64,000 bases of DNA from Strigamia acuminata. Taxonomy: Eukaryota; Arthropoda; Chilopoda; Geophilomorpha; Linotaeniidae. Both the position numbers and the translations under genes were made by a program. The DNA lies in NCBI GenBank assembly GCA_949358305.1, contig OX442324.1, positions 2,982,001 to 3,046,000 of the forward strand, given 5' to 3'. Shown piece by piece: positions 24,098 through 36,654 of this stretch (its first letter is position 1; each line of letters opens with the position of its first letter). The notes below the pieces were generated by a model, which did not search any database, was not told the DNA's origin, and worked only from the letters and a program-made list of their open reading frames with translations.

Positions 24098-24271
24098 CAG
24101 TCGAAACTCTTTATAACGAATCGCGATATAACGAATTATCGATATAACGAATACCTAAATATGGCCGGTGTGGTTGGCTGGCCATGTTAAAAAATTTCGA
24201 TGTAATGAATTCTCAATATAACGAATCGGTTTTTTGGGTTCCTTGCGATTCGTTATAAAGAGTTTCGACTG
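24098..24271. mobile_element. Tigger/pogo-like MITE
   Basis: The 174-bp element begins CAGTCGAAACTCTTTATAAC and ends with its inverse. It is flanked by TA on both sides (24096-24097 and 24272-24273). CAGT ends with a TATAACGAAT-rich subterminal region and a TA target fit the Tigger/pogo branch of Tc1/mariner. It has no transposase. Confidence 0.9.
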
Positions 24272-24277
24272 TACACA

Positions 24278-24933
24278 GTTTGCGGCAGCGACTTTTCCTT
24301 TATAGTTATGCTTAATTCTATGTTATAAATAGTGTAACGAAAAAGAGAAAAATTATGTTTGCGGCATGCAATTTTCCCTTATAGTTATAAAAATTTGTTC
24401 CGTGTTCCGAATTTGTTCCTACTCGATGATTCCTGCAAATTTTACGATTAACTCTTTTTTGCCATGGCTTCATAAAATAAATAATATTTAAACAATCAAA
24501 CTTACCGATAAGATATTACGTGTGCCTGTTCTGCTTGATGCGGAGAATTGCAAATGGCGGAAATCACAAGTGGTCGCCATTTGCAATTTTTGGGCAATGA
24601 CGTAAATAGTGGAAAATTATCGGATTGATTGCGCTATTTCCAGTTATACTGTAAACTAAGTTCCAGTTATGACTTTTCCACTACGCTTATACGTGTATCA
24701 GCAGGGGCGAATTTATATCAGGGCAAATAGGGCTTGAGCCCAGGGCCCCGACATTCAAGGGGCCCCCCCAAGACGGAAACTGCTATATATATAGAAAGTA
24801 TAATTGTTTTATTTTATTATTAAAAATTTTGATAAAGGGGCCCCGAAAAATCCTCTAGACCAGGGCCCCCAAAAAGCTAGAACCGCCCCTGTGTATCGAG
24901 AGTTTTTATAAGGGAAAAGTCTCTGCCGCAAAC
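24278..24933. mobile_element. TIR element with GTTTGCGGCAG ends, host of a nested insertion
   Basis: The left end GTTTGCGGCAGCGACTTTTC pairs with the inverse right end ending CTGCCGCAAAC. A similar internal motif GTTTGCGGCATGC is at about 24359. The terminal TTTGCGG...CCCTTAT words resemble the ends of the elements at 26689-27186 and 39410-39901. The hAT-type element at 24702-24891 sits inside it. Confidence 0.6.
24702..24891. mobile_element. short hAT-type MITE with CAGGGGCG ends
   Basis: It starts CAGGGGCGAATTTATA and ends AACCGCCCCTG, with GGGCCCC-rich subterminal regions. The flanks share TGTATC, an imperfect 8-bp duplication. These GC-tipped, product-free elements are common hAT derivatives. 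Confidence 0.65.
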
Positions 24934-25360
24934 CATTTGCGACCATTTCATTAGCCCTAAACGTATCTTGATGCTAAATTCAAACTGCGCATCACATGAG
25001 CAAAAAAATCTTCACATGCTGTCAGGCTACTTCAGTTCCAAATGTGAAGATTTTTTTGACCATAGGTGGACATCAAATAATGCAATTCATAATGCTATTG
25101 AAAAAAATGCATTTTGAAATTGCATTCATATTTGACGAGTAATAATATTGGGAATGCATTTTGTAATACATTTTGCAAAATTGTATTATCATTTACAAAC
25201 CAAAATAGCATGCAAAAATGTATTACAAAATGCATTCTTCTAAAACCTTCCAATTCCAATGAATTTTGCACATGTACATGATAATTTGCATTCAGTTAGT
25301 AAGCTACTTTTCTCTCATCTCCTGCCTTTGTGCAATATGGAAATTAGTTTCTGAATACCC

Positions 25361-25473
25361 TCGGTGCATTCATAAAGTCATTTAAACTACTTTATTTTTT
25401 TTAACGTACAATTTTACATTTAAACTCGTTTTAAAAATATAAACAAGTTTAAATGACTTTATGAATGCGCCTA
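25361..25473. mobile_element. short palindromic MITE of the GGTGCATTC family
   Basis: GGTGCATTCATAAAGTC at the left is answered by its inverse, ending GAATGCGCC, followed by TA. The arms share a TTTAAAC-rich stem. It is a relative of 11393-11550 and 61295-62156. Confidence 0.65.
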
Positions 25474-26688
25474 CCAGCTCTATTCCACAGCTGAATTAAC
25501 CGCCATTGTATTAAACCTAGAAATGCAAATCTCTTTACCTTGTCTAATGAACATCAAGTTAATAACTAGTGCATGTGTTGGTAAAATAAGGTTCATAAAA
25601 AAAAGGCAGCAATAAAAATCCTTAAAACACAAAGCTCCATAAAGACCTGCCAGATGCAAGCAAAGCATAAAATATTTAGATAAAAAAATAAAAAAAATAT
25701 AGAAAAAAATAAAACAAAATAAAGTTGTTGATGTTGTTTCTCTCGGATTAAATCTCCACCATTTTCCATATCTATGTATAAAAAGCAAAAAGAAATTCCT
25801 TGAATATGACAATACATCATTGGGAGGAAAATAAATGAGAAAGAAATTGAATCTGAGCTATTAAAGTGAACTAGCTTGTAGAAAACTGGATTCCTCATCA
25901 CAATTTCCTCCATTCACAATGAAGGGAGTTGCAATCTGCAAAATGGGGCTTGGAAATCGTAATTTTACAATTTGCATAGATAAATGATTTCCTTTAAGCA
26001 TGCTTTTACTTCGAATAGATAGATTTAAATGTAAATGATTTTTTATTTTTAAAAATAAAATGCGATGGGAGGAAATGAGATTGGTTCTATAATTAATCTA
26101 TTCCCAGGATAATGCAGAAAACAAACACTTCTTCCATTGAAAAAGCAACATGAACAACAACCATGATTGTTATTGTAATCATTTCCATGTCCTAAAGCAA
26201 AACGCTAAAAAAATATCGATTTCTCGCTTTACGTCTTCTCATATTTATTTTTACTTTTTTATTTCAAAAGAGAAAAAAAGGAAATAGCATTCAAGCAAAT
26301 GTTTCTTTTATGCTTTTATTTTTCGATATGAATTTAATGAAGTTGGGTGTTTCAAAATACAAAATTGTGACCTTTGGAACGGAGATATTCCGTTAATTGA
26401 GTCGTTTCTCTATCAGCGCACTAACTAAAGAACTACCACAACATGAGCATTAGAACTACCCAAGCAGCAAGTAATTATTGAGTATGGGCGAAATTATTGG
26501 ATCAAGTGTAAAAGTTTAATCATTTATTTACAGTTAATTTAAGTCTAATTTATTTCAAGTAAAAGCTAAAATCGGCAAAGTTCAGTACTTAGAGTTTCCT
26601 GTAGCTTTTGGTCCATTGTTGGTTTTTAATTGACTAACGTTGGCCCAATGATAAAATGTTAACATTTTGCAATAACGACTCAACAATA

Positions 26689-27186
26689 GAGAGTTTGCGG
26701 GATGCATTTTTTCCTTATTTTGCTCCACGATACACTATTTTAGTGCCATATCGTAAGGGAAAAATCTTTAGTGTACCGTTTTCAACACTAAATTAAAATA
26801 TAGCGCAGCGCAGCCAATCAGAATTGAGAACACTATATTCTTAGCTCCGCACATTGCAAATGGCGATTATTTTGTTGTCCCGATCAAACACATCACAGTC
26901 TTAGGTACGTAGATTGAATGATAAGTGAGGCCAAAAATTGAATTTTAGGCCCAAAACCATACTTTATAGGCATAATAATGGAATTTTATGCAGAAATTTG
27001 CACATTTACACTCCCAAATTGAATTTTTAGGCCCAAAATTACTAACTGTCAGTAGTTGGCTGAAATAGTGTAGTGATAAGGGAAAAGTGCAGCCCGCAAA
27101 AAAATTAATTTATCATTTTTCCCTTACGCTATTTTTATACCGTATAGTCTTTAACTGTAAGGGAAAAATGCATCCCGCAAACTCTC
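26689..27186. mobile_element. TA-flanked MITE with GAGAGTTTGCGGG ends, copy 1
   Basis: The ends GAGAGTTTGCGGGATGCA and its inverse are bordered by TA on both sides, as in Tc1/mariner insertion. A copy of about 492 bp with very few differences is at 39410-39901. There is no transposase frame. The close match of the two copies suggests fairly recent mobility. Confidence 0.9.
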
Positions 27187-27881
27187 TATTAACTACAATC
27201 TTTGAATCCGCACCTTAAATCTCGTAACACGACCGTGCTACGCTATTTTGAATGTGCCTTGTGTGTTTTAATGTTGTTAAGAGTTTTTCTAATGGGAACT
27301 AAGGATTTTATAATCCTGTCCTAAAGATATAGAGCACTTTGATGTTTAACTTTTAAATTGATAAGCTAATCTTCTTGCCGAGAAAGAATATACATAAACA
27401 AGTGCTATAAATTACTTATACATAACTCAATTTGATAAGTGAAAGATATATTTCCTCACAGGCACAAAGTGTGATAGTAAATTACTCGAATGAACAAATA
27501 ATAATGGCACCCTCTTGGCTCATTTTGTCCATTGATTTTTCTCCTTTTGCCAAAAACAACAGCTCGATTTGTTATCACTGACAACATTTCGCATGTTGTT
27601 TAGAGATCTTGCCCCCATCTGGCTATTCCCTGCAAGAATCCATCTACATAATGCAAGTTAATGCATTAACAATACGATTTAACCTTTCTTTCTTTCTTTC
27701 ATTTGCAGGGAAACAACTTTGTGACATGAGGAGAGATCTAGACTTACTACTGATATATAAAAATTTATATTTTTCTCAACTATCAAATTTCGCCAAACTG
27801 CAGTTCCAATCAAGGCAATAACCAAGGTAACAAAACTTTACAAATCAATTTACACTTCTTACTATTCTTGGAATTTAATAC

Positions 27882-28280
27882 AGTATACTCCATACCGATA
27901 CAACATTGTCCAAACTCCTATTGATTGAGCCGTCTCACTGGTGTAGTGGCACAAAAAAGTAGCCCATAACACCAGAATTGTAATCTAACTAGGCAAAACA
28001 ACCAATAAAAAACTAAACCTTTGTTTACCTGCCAAAATAAACCAACAAACTATGCTAACATTGTTTGATTGATTAAAAGGGAAAAAAGCAGGTTTAGCAA
28101 ATTAAATAAATATTTTATTACCAATTAAATAAAATCCATCATTCTAATCGCTTTTTACATTGAAATTCATTGAAAATAAACAGAACTACTTTTCCGCGAA
28201 GTATAGACCACAGTCCACAGTTAGGCGTAATACGGCTCAAGCAATCGGAGTTTGGACAACGTTGTATCGGTTTGGAGTAC
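27882..28280. mobile_element. TIR element related to 3800-4208
   Basis: The left end CAGTATACTCCATACCGATA and the right end GTATCGGTTTGGAGTAC are inverted copies, and the next 30 bases (CCAAACTCC... and its inverse) also pair. Inside are the family words ACTGGTGTAGTGGCAC and ACACCAGAATTGTAAT. Confidence 0.7.
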
Positions 28281-28770
28281 AGCTGCATTCATTAAGTCAT
28301 TTAAACTACTGGTAGTTTTCTTTTTCTTCACCAGTGTAAATGCAAAATTTCACATGTTAAATTTTACGTTTAAAAAATATAAATAACTTTTCATTTTTTT
28401 TTAAATATCACAAAACAAAACACAAACATCTAAAGACTAAGCAATAATTTGCCTATGTCAAGGCAAATTGTCAACGTTTCTAAACGGTTCGAAATTTGCA
28501 CTTGGATTGTAGGTTTCTTTAATTTTTTATCGACAGAAGTAGTTAATTACTTCAGCTACTGCATTCGGAAAGCTATTTAGACTAAACAGCATTTTTAAAC
28601 AACATATTTAAGCTACTTGACTGAGGATTCTCTCTAACTTAAAAAACCCATATGGATGCCATGTATATTGAAATGTATTGGGTTTCTTGAGAATAAATCT
28701 TATAATACATTTTTGCATATGCTATTGGTTTGCAAATGATAATACATATTGTAAAATGTATTACGAAATG

Positions 28771-29099
28771 AACCAACAATAACATGGACATGTATCCATG
28801 TGTTATTTCCTATTGATTCGTTGTTCTGTGCGCTGATTGGATGACAGCAAACACGTGTCAAGCATTGCTGCCAACAAAGCATGTTTGTTACCTGTTGTCA
28901 TCCCAGAATACATTGCGGCTATATATTATGTGGTGCCATCGGTGGCAAAACACATAGGAAAACCATTGTTTATTCCAGTTCTATCAGAATACAAATTGCC
29001 AAAGTTTGGATACAAACAATACAAACCATGACTGACTAACTACAAACGTTTCAGCCATGTCTGCAAACATATGGATATGTGTCCATGTTATCCTTGGTT
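28771..29099. mobile_element. TIR element with CAAGGATAACATGGACA-like ends, longer copy
   Basis: The left AACATGGACATGTATCC and the right GGATATGTGTCCATGTT are inverse. The left 150 bp closely match the element at 62858-63041, while the middle has about 140 bp not present there. It has no coding capacity. Confidence 0.7.
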
Positions 29100-30288
29100 T
29101 ATGCTATTCGTCTATTTGTAAAATATGAATGCAATTGTATTAAAATGCATTATTTCATATACAAATAACATACTTAATTCTGCGAAATTCTATACATTTT
29201 GGAATGCATCAAGTGAAAACCAATATATTGTAAAATATATTTTTGAACCATAAGTATCGGCTTCAACTTTAGCACCAGCTACCACACTCCCCATAGTTCC
29301 CCACAAATATGCAAAGTTCTTGTTGACTGACAGCCTTAGCCGTTTATTTATTTTCATTTATCTTGAATTCCGATGTGTCCAAATCCGTGCACGTTTCTTA
29401 TCGGTCTTCATAAGTCGTGCAGCCAAAGCTGGTGCAAGAGAAAAGTCAGCGAACAGAAGCGCAATGTGGAACGTGTTTTCCCCCTCAACGTGTGCTTTTC
29501 TGCACTGCACAACACGTCTGCATGTAAATTCCTGAGCGGATATTTCTACCCGAAAGCGAAGGAATTTGCCTGCTTCAGGTCTTTACCCGCCCACGCACTA
29601 AATGCACCTTCAGAGCCGGGTTCAGCCAGCCGCCATTAATACCACTCCACTGTTATTGGTTTTTCCTGATAAGAATTGCTAATCAGGAAGATATTTTTTG
29701 GAGAAAAGTCAACAAACCTCTTAAAAGCTGCTTTCGCCTTTAAGGTATCAAATAAACTCTGTTTTGAAAGTCTTAAGAGCGAACTCAGCATCTTGTCAAA
29801 AATAGAAATGCAAATCCCTTGCTAGATAGAAAGCAGTCCTTCCTTCCACACTCCTCATTTGTCTGCGTAGATTAGATCTATGCAGGGCCCCTATTGCCCC
29901 TGACATAAGTTTGCATAAAATCTCAATACAAATAAAATATTTTTTTGTTGCACATTTTGTGCCTGTGGGACGCTGAAATCATTTTATTTTCACTTACCGC
30001 ACGCAATTCGGAGACCCTTAAAATCATATTGGTCCGTTGCAGCCGCACTTTGTGCACTGTTATCAACATTACACCCCAGGATCCACAGATGGTTGTTTCA
30101 CAAGACACTAGGCGCATTCAATAACTTCTCGTCTAAATTTCCGTCTCGCATGAATTTTTAACGAAATGTTTTGTTTTTGAATCGTTTATTTGAGAAATAA
30201 ACGATTGTTTAACTGCCAAACTTGATCTGGAATTCCAATGGTCTTAATGGCGACAGTTACTGTATCTTCGCTTAAGGTCATCGTTTAT

Positions 30289-30767
30289 CAGTGTTGTATC
30301 TTGGTTCGCGAACTAAGATCGCGAACTAGTTCACTTTTACAAGTAAACGCAAAAAACAAACTTCGTTCACTTTTAACAGTGACCTTGAACGAAGTTCGCG
30401 TTCACCATGTTTGATGATGGAAACGTCGCAAAAACGTAACTTTTTGCATTGGTTTTAAACGTTTTGATGACGTTTTCATCACTTTTTACAACAAAAACGG
30501 CAAAAAGAGCCATTTTCGTCATTAAAATCAATGAAAACGACTGCTTTACTAAAAAAAAGTGTATTTTGTCCATCTGCAAACCACAAAACATAAAAAAAAA
30601 CATTTTAATTTTTTAAAAAAAAAATTGGAAAAGTGAACTGAACTATTGGTTCAAGTTCGTAAACTTGAACTTAGTTCACTTTGAAAAAAATTGTAGTGAA
30701 CGTGAACTAGTTCACACGGTGATGAACTTGAACCAGTTCGCGATTTGGTGAACGAGATACAACACTG
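30289..30767. mobile_element. hAT-type non-autonomous element, copy 2
   Basis: Same family and orientation as 10552-11043, with CAGTGTTGTATC and GATACAACACTG termini and the same TTCGCGAAC and GAACTAGTTC motifs. The flanks TCGTTTAT (30281-30288) and TCATTTAT (30768-30775) are an 8-bp duplication with one change. Confidence 0.9.
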
Positions 30768-30909
30768 TCATTTATAACCCTTACTTTAGTACGGTACACA
30801 ATACCTTCAGCCAGTTGCACAATAAGCAAACGACCTATGAAATTGTTAAAAAAGGCCGTCTTTTACAAAATATGAACCGAAACTGTCTGAAAACTCTTGA
30901 ATTGATGCA

Positions 30910-31090
30910 GTTTGTCGACCTGTGGGTTTTTTTTTTGCCTGTTGACAGCCTTTGCATTCTTCACAGTACTTCTTAACGCCATTATTGACTGTTGGCCAAT
31001 AAAACCGTGGTTCTATTCACTTAAATCCAACCATCCAGCCAAAGGTGCATCATGAAACGTACGCAAAATTTCTAAAAGCAACGTCTGAAA
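30910..31090 (-). pseudogene. remnant of a Ty3/Gypsy-like integrase zinc-binding region
   Basis: On the minus strand a His-Asp-Ala-Pro-Leu-Ala-Gly stretch (about 31040-31060) is followed, after a frame break, by a Phe-Tyr-Trp-Pro motif and a Cys-x2-Cys plus Cys-Gln pattern (about 30920-31000). This order matches the HHCC zinc finger at the start of retrotransposon integrases. The frame is broken and no other pol domain is evident nearby, so it is a dead scrap. Confidence 0.55.
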
Positions 31091-32540
31091 AGCAACCATT
31101 TGTTCCCCAACCCCAGTCATATTTTTTTCTACAAAAACTCCTCAGTCGATATCGATATTCCTCTTCAATCCGCCTCTGATTTACATAAAATGTGTACCTA
31201 GGCCTAATGCACCCATACTGGTGAACGCTCCACCGAACAAGAGTAGGTAGTCTTTCAGACCAATTTGTGCTCTTCCGATAAACACGTTGCAACGGGTGTG
31301 AGAAATCTGTACAACAGCACTGCGAATAATTAGCATATCAAGGTGGAACATGCCTTTCTGTGTAGTTAATTTATAGCAGCTGTATTCGTTTCCAAATTAC
31401 ACAATGATAAAAGTGCATTTGAAAATTATCTTTTGCAATAAACAACCAAGGGGATATTAAACGAAATTATTACCGATCATTTTGGACTTGTAAGCTATTA
31501 TTACAGGCCTGTTAATATGTAGTCTTGACTGACAGCTTCTAAACTAAATAAATTATACTTAACCGCCTTTCAGTTAGTAAAGCCGTAAAACCGATTAGAG
31601 CACATTGCACCTCGCTGGATTCCAACAGTTTACAGCTTTAATGCGCAATGTACAATGGCTTGTTGCTGCAGTGACTCGCGCAGTCCAATCCAAACGCCAC
31701 AGTAGATCAAATCTCGCATAAACTCAAGAATTGAGACAGCCATTGCCCACTCAATTTTCACTACGACTTAAATTCGGCTTAAATTAAACGAAATTTGACA
31801 TCCATGCTCTGCAATAACTCAAAACGGGAGACGTTTTTAAATTACGAGATGGTTATCATCACAAAATGTCGAGAGAGAAAAAAAACCTCGTTTCCGTTAG
31901 GTGGCAAGACGTCGGTCTCATTTTCCTCGTATTTTTCTGCATCAAAAAAATCGGTTTAAAATTGCAGTTAAACATGTTTTGCCGTTTAAATGCTGCAACC
32001 AAATGCTTCAAAAACACATTGAAATTGTATATTGCAACGTATTTTGAAATGCATCGGGTTTCGCGAGAATATATTTTGTAATACATTTTTTAGTGCTATT
32101 GGTTTGCAAATACATTTAATGTACAAATAATATACTCTGTACTTAATTCCACAAAATGCTATACCGGTATACATTTTGGAATGCATTAACACTAGAACGG
32201 CCCGAATTTCCCTCTACCTAAAACAGCCAAAACCGATCATAATGACCCTTTGAGAAAATAATAATTTAATAGCTTTTAATAAATTAATGTGCAATAATTA
32301 AAGCTGCTATTTTTGCGTAAAATAAAACTTCTCCAAAATGGTTTCATAAGTGTGGATAATGCAAATAGAGCATTTTGACAACAAAATATTTGAAATTGGA
32401 GGTATTTTTTAGTCCGCAATTGCCGCAATACGGACCGTAGTGCCGCAATTTTGCAGAAAGTCCGCAATTTGCCAATTTTGGGGGGTTTGTTACGAAAATC
32501 GAGTAAACGTGCATATTGCGTGATACCGTATCACGTAATA

Positions 32541-32797
32541 ATTTTGTTTAAAAACTTCAAATTTTGTTTAAAAACTTCAAATTTTGTTTAAAAACTTCAA
32601 ATTTTGTTTAAAAACTTCAAATTTTGTTTAAAAACTTCAAATTTTGTTTAAAAACTTCAAATTTTGTTTAAAAACTTCAAATTTCCTTTAAAAACTTCAA
32701 ATTTCCTTTAAAAACTTCAAATTTCCTTTAAAAACTTCAAATTTCCTTTAAAAACTTCAAATTTCCTTTAAAACCTTTAAATTTTGGTCAAAAACTT
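32541..32797. repeat. minisatellite, 20-bp unit
   Basis: About thirteen units of 20 bp. The first block reads AAATTTTGTTTAAAAACTTC and the second AAATTTCCTTTAAAAACTTC, with a sharp switch after about seven copies. CCGCAATA-type words flank the array on both sides. Confidence 0.95.
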
Positions 32798-34333
32798 CCC
32801 GGATGAGCCCGCAATAGGTCCGCAATAAGTCCGCAAAATGCCGTTTTTTAATGCCGCTTTCCACTCGCAATTTCACTGTTTTAAGTTTGCAAAAATAGCA
32901 GGCTTAGCAATAATGTAAAATATATATATATGCATTTTATGAATGACTAGATGTAGTTTAATCATCTATATCGGGGAACCAGATCTATCCGAAGTTGTGA
33001 AAATTATATTGAAAAATATATTTTTAAACCGTATGGGAAAGCAGCTGCCATTTTTTAAGTTGTATCGACACAACCCTCAGTTGAAAAATCCTGTTTAGTC
33101 TAAATGACCTTTCAGATGCAGCAACTGGATTCAGTTAATGCACTCAAAGATTCGTTTTAAATATTTAATTAGACTCAAACTCAGAAAGCAAACATTTCAA
33201 TATTTCAACATATTTTAATATAAACTCTTTAATAATTCATTTTCTGGTATGCAAACTTTAAAAATGTACTCTTTCAAACCTTTTAAATACAATTTCAACC
33301 TTATTTTCATTCTCTCCGTTCTTTTATTCGCAGAACCCCATCATTTAAAAAAAAAAGAAAAAGAGAAAAAAAAAAAAAAGGCTCAACCGGTTTTAACGAC
33401 TCAATTGTGTGAACTCATCACTTTATAAAAACCCGATAAAGGATTTTTACACGTGAAAAATTATTATAAAAAAAAATAAAACAAAATAAAACATAAAAAT
33501 TATTAAAAATATACAATGCTCAAAATAACCTTCTACTTATATACACTTATCACCAAAAACGGAAGCAGAAATCATTAATCGACTGGACAAATTGATTGCA
33601 AGAAATGATCAACTTTAAGAGACTTTTGTCCACATAAACTCGAACTAATTAACAAGTTGAACTCGTTTCCCTTTCGCCAAAAAGGGTTTATTCACTTCTA
33701 CCTTTGTGCTTCTATTTCCCCTTTTACAATTTATCACTGTTGTGCTATGAAATCGCTAAAATGATATTATGTAAACGACTCGAACAGTTTGAATTTCGCA
33801 TTCTCTTTTTCATTTATTTCATTTTTCATTTCCAATAAAATATTTATTTCACATTTATTGAAACGCCTCGACTTATTTCCCCTCCGTCTCACTACGTTGG
33901 AGTAATGACGTCTTTTCCAGTGAGAGCCATCTTGAAATCATCACGATGACGTCATTTCAGCTAATAAATTACTCAACAACGGAATTACGCCGAATTCTTT
34001 GGTAGAACCCACAACACAGCATCTGCTCTGTTGTCTAGACAAAGATGGATTGGGTTTGGGCCCAGCGGTTCTGGCCAAGCTACAGATCTTACATTAGATG
34101 AATTAAATTTTTTGTTTGTTTACAGCTTTTGGTATTTCTAGAAAAGGAAGAAAAAAACAAGACGAAAACATGTCTGACTATGAATGTTTGTGAGATTATT
34201 TCATTTTCAGTCTGTCGTATATCGTATTTCTTTGATTAAGAGTCGCTCTCGAATTCTACAAGTAAAAAGCAAAAAGCAGTAATTTGGAATAAGACCCACG
34301 ACACTTAAGCAAAAAAATACGTATACTCTATAC

Positions 34334-34584
34334 CAGAGTTTTTCATTGGTGAAAAAACCGTACCTGTTACCCGCCCGTTACCCGTCTCCAAAAAAATTCT
34401 CTGCCCGTACCCGCCCGTACCCGACCCGTACCCGTACCCGAACGCAAACGCGATCACAACATCACGCGTGGTTTTTACGCCAATGCACCTCTCTGGTATG
34501 TACAACACGATAACGCGTACCCGCGAGACCTGTACCCGTACCCGCCCGTACCCTACGGGTACGAGTACCCAATGCAAAACACTG
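34334..34584. mobile_element. hAT-type element packed with GTACCCG repeats
   Basis: It starts CAGAGTTTTTCATTGG and ends CCAATGCAAAACACTG-like sequence. The flanks are CTCTATAC (34326-34333) and CTCTACAC (34585-34592), an 8-bp duplication with one change. Both subterminal parts are arrays of GTACCCG and CCCGTTAC words. It interrupts a TIR element of the 3800-4208 family. Confidence 0.8.
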
Positions 34585-36654
34585 CTCTACACTCAAACCA
34601 CCCCAACGTTGATCTATTTCAGCCGGTTTACGCCTAACTGTGTACTGTGTTCTACTACGCGGAAAAGTAGTTCTGTGTGAAAGCATCACCTTTGACAATG
34701 TTGGTAATCGAGCACAATGTCTGGAGTTCGATTACAATTCTGGCGTTTTGGACTACTTTTTTGTGCCACTACACCAGTGAAATAGATCAACGTTGGAGCG
34801 GTTTTGAGTTTAAGTTAATACAAGGTTGTCCTAACTCCCATTGGTCGAGCCTTATCACATGTGTAGTGACACATAAAAGTAGGCCAAAACACCAGAATTA
34901 CAACTAATCAATTATCAGTTTGCATGAAGAATGTTTTGAGGCATATAGTTGATTTGATTAATTAATTAATTAGTTTAGTTGTATGGGTATTACAAGTAAA
35001 TGTGATTAAAATTCCTTCATTTTCACCCATTCAACAAACGATGTTCCATTTATTTCACCACAAAACAGTAAATGATTTCCACAATTTGCTACTGCGCATG
35101 TGCATCTATTTTTAAAAACTTTTACTTAACTTGACATGACTGTTTGTGTTTGCTGGTTTGTTTCAACTTCCTGTGCACAGTAGCACCACCACTTAAATAC
35201 CTAAACTAAAATGGGAGCCAGATCCGCTTTGTTTCTCATTACAAAATGGTTAATAAATTCTAAAACCAGGCTAAACCTATTTAAAATAAAATTCCCTATC
35301 AGCCCATATATTTTATTTTTATATTTTATTGGAAAAAATCTCCATTTTGTGCAAATTTCAGCGCGCCACATCAGTCAGAGAAATGTGCCGATACTAGCGC
35401 ACCGTGGCGGCGATTCATCAATTTTGAAATATAAAAGCCTTTACCCAAAAACGTAGTTTTTTAATATTTACTTTATTACTCATGCTTTCTGATGGTGGAT
35501 GCTTCACTTGGAAACATTAAAAACGACTTTGATTCCCGATCTCGTGTCAGCCATCTTGGATTCCATTGTAAAAAAAAAAAACATATTGCCTAAACCACTC
35601 ATGCTTCTTTCAGTTTTTGCATCTGTGAAAATTGGATTCCACCAGATACATCAATAAATCTAGCATTTATTCTTCGATTTTACAATATCTTTGCAATGGC
35701 CGACTCCCATGTGATTTATTTCTCGAATCGTGGCAACTTAATCCCAAAATCCAGTACTTATTCCATTCGTGCACAACCGTCGCCTACACAACCTAAAGCA
35801 GCTTTCTCTTGTAACAGAATTTCTTCTCTCTCTCCCTTTAGCTCTATGGCTACACCAGAAACGTGACTGACTTTAATGATTATAAAATACCCTCACCGGG
35901 AATTACTAGCAAAAACTTCAGTTTTTGGGGCCTTGAAAAATTAATAATGCACATTATTGTAAACATTAGCAAGCTTATTGCGAAGAATGAATAAATAAAA
36001 GCAATTTCTATTCGAAACATGTTTCTTTTGAAAGGTAAAAAAAAAAAAAGACACACAAACAAGCTGGGAGGAAACAAGCCATCCATCTTGCTTTTGGTAA
36101 AGAAGTAAAGTCTTCGGAGATCTCTTAAGGATCAATGAAAGTACAGCCACCAAATTCCATTCACGATCAGAACAGAAAAGGCTCCGTTGCTGGAATTCAA
36201 CCACAAATAACATTGCCTAGTGACGCATGAACCAACTTCCATTCCAACGCCACATTCTTCTAAGTGAGTGCTAAAATCCTCTCGACAAATTTTTAACCCA
36301 AAGTGCCAAGATGGCTTAACGAAGACGTCACCAACTTTGCTTTTATGACAAATTTCTTCCATGTCGATTTTATGCTTATGCTTAGAAAAATATATATTCA
36401 CCATTTGCAGTCTGGCGTTTAATATCTCGATGTCAAATTCCATTTTTTGCACACGAAAACACTAAAGTCTAATGTTATTATTTATATAAAAATGAAGTTG
36501 CGTTTGTTGCGTTTGGTTGTGCTTTGACAGGTATTTTTTAGTTTAATTTTCGTTGCTGTTGTGAATGCTCTGAAGGCAGCCATTTCTCGCTATAACTGCA
36601 GGTCATAAAATCTAGCTAATCTGCATGAATTCATTTAATTTTCCTCTTGTCTAA

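Larger units (their letters stand above)
22579..26688. other. intergenic region after the GPCR
   Basis: No gene is seen. The region holds a 20-bp minisatellite (22870-23115), a poly-A run near 23380-23400, a Tigger-like MITE (24098-24271), an element with GTTTGCGGCAG ends that contains a hAT insertion (24278-24933), copies of the TACAAAATGCATT block near 25090-25260, and a short palindromic element at 25361-25473. The dispersed segment at 23229-23290 repeats 1392-1452. Confidence 0.65.
27187..30288. other. intergenic region, repeats only
   Basis: I see no conserved exon. It contains the elements at 27882-28280 and 28771-29099 and copies of the TACAAAATGCATT block near 28660-28770 and 29110-29230. 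The two halves of that block flank the 28771-29099 element, which suggests insertion into it. An open frame of 71-88 codons near 29320-29640 is GC-richer than its surroundings but shows no domain. Confidence 0.6.
31091..36654. other. intergenic region, repeats only
   Basis: No gene is supported. It contains a copy of the TACAAAATGCATT block (about 32020-32190), a 20-bp minisatellite (32541-32797), poly-A stretches near 33350, a hAT-type element at 34334-34584 inside an older TIR element (34320-34910), and a GGTGGATGCTTCAC block near 35490 that recurs near 40090. Confidence 0.6.
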
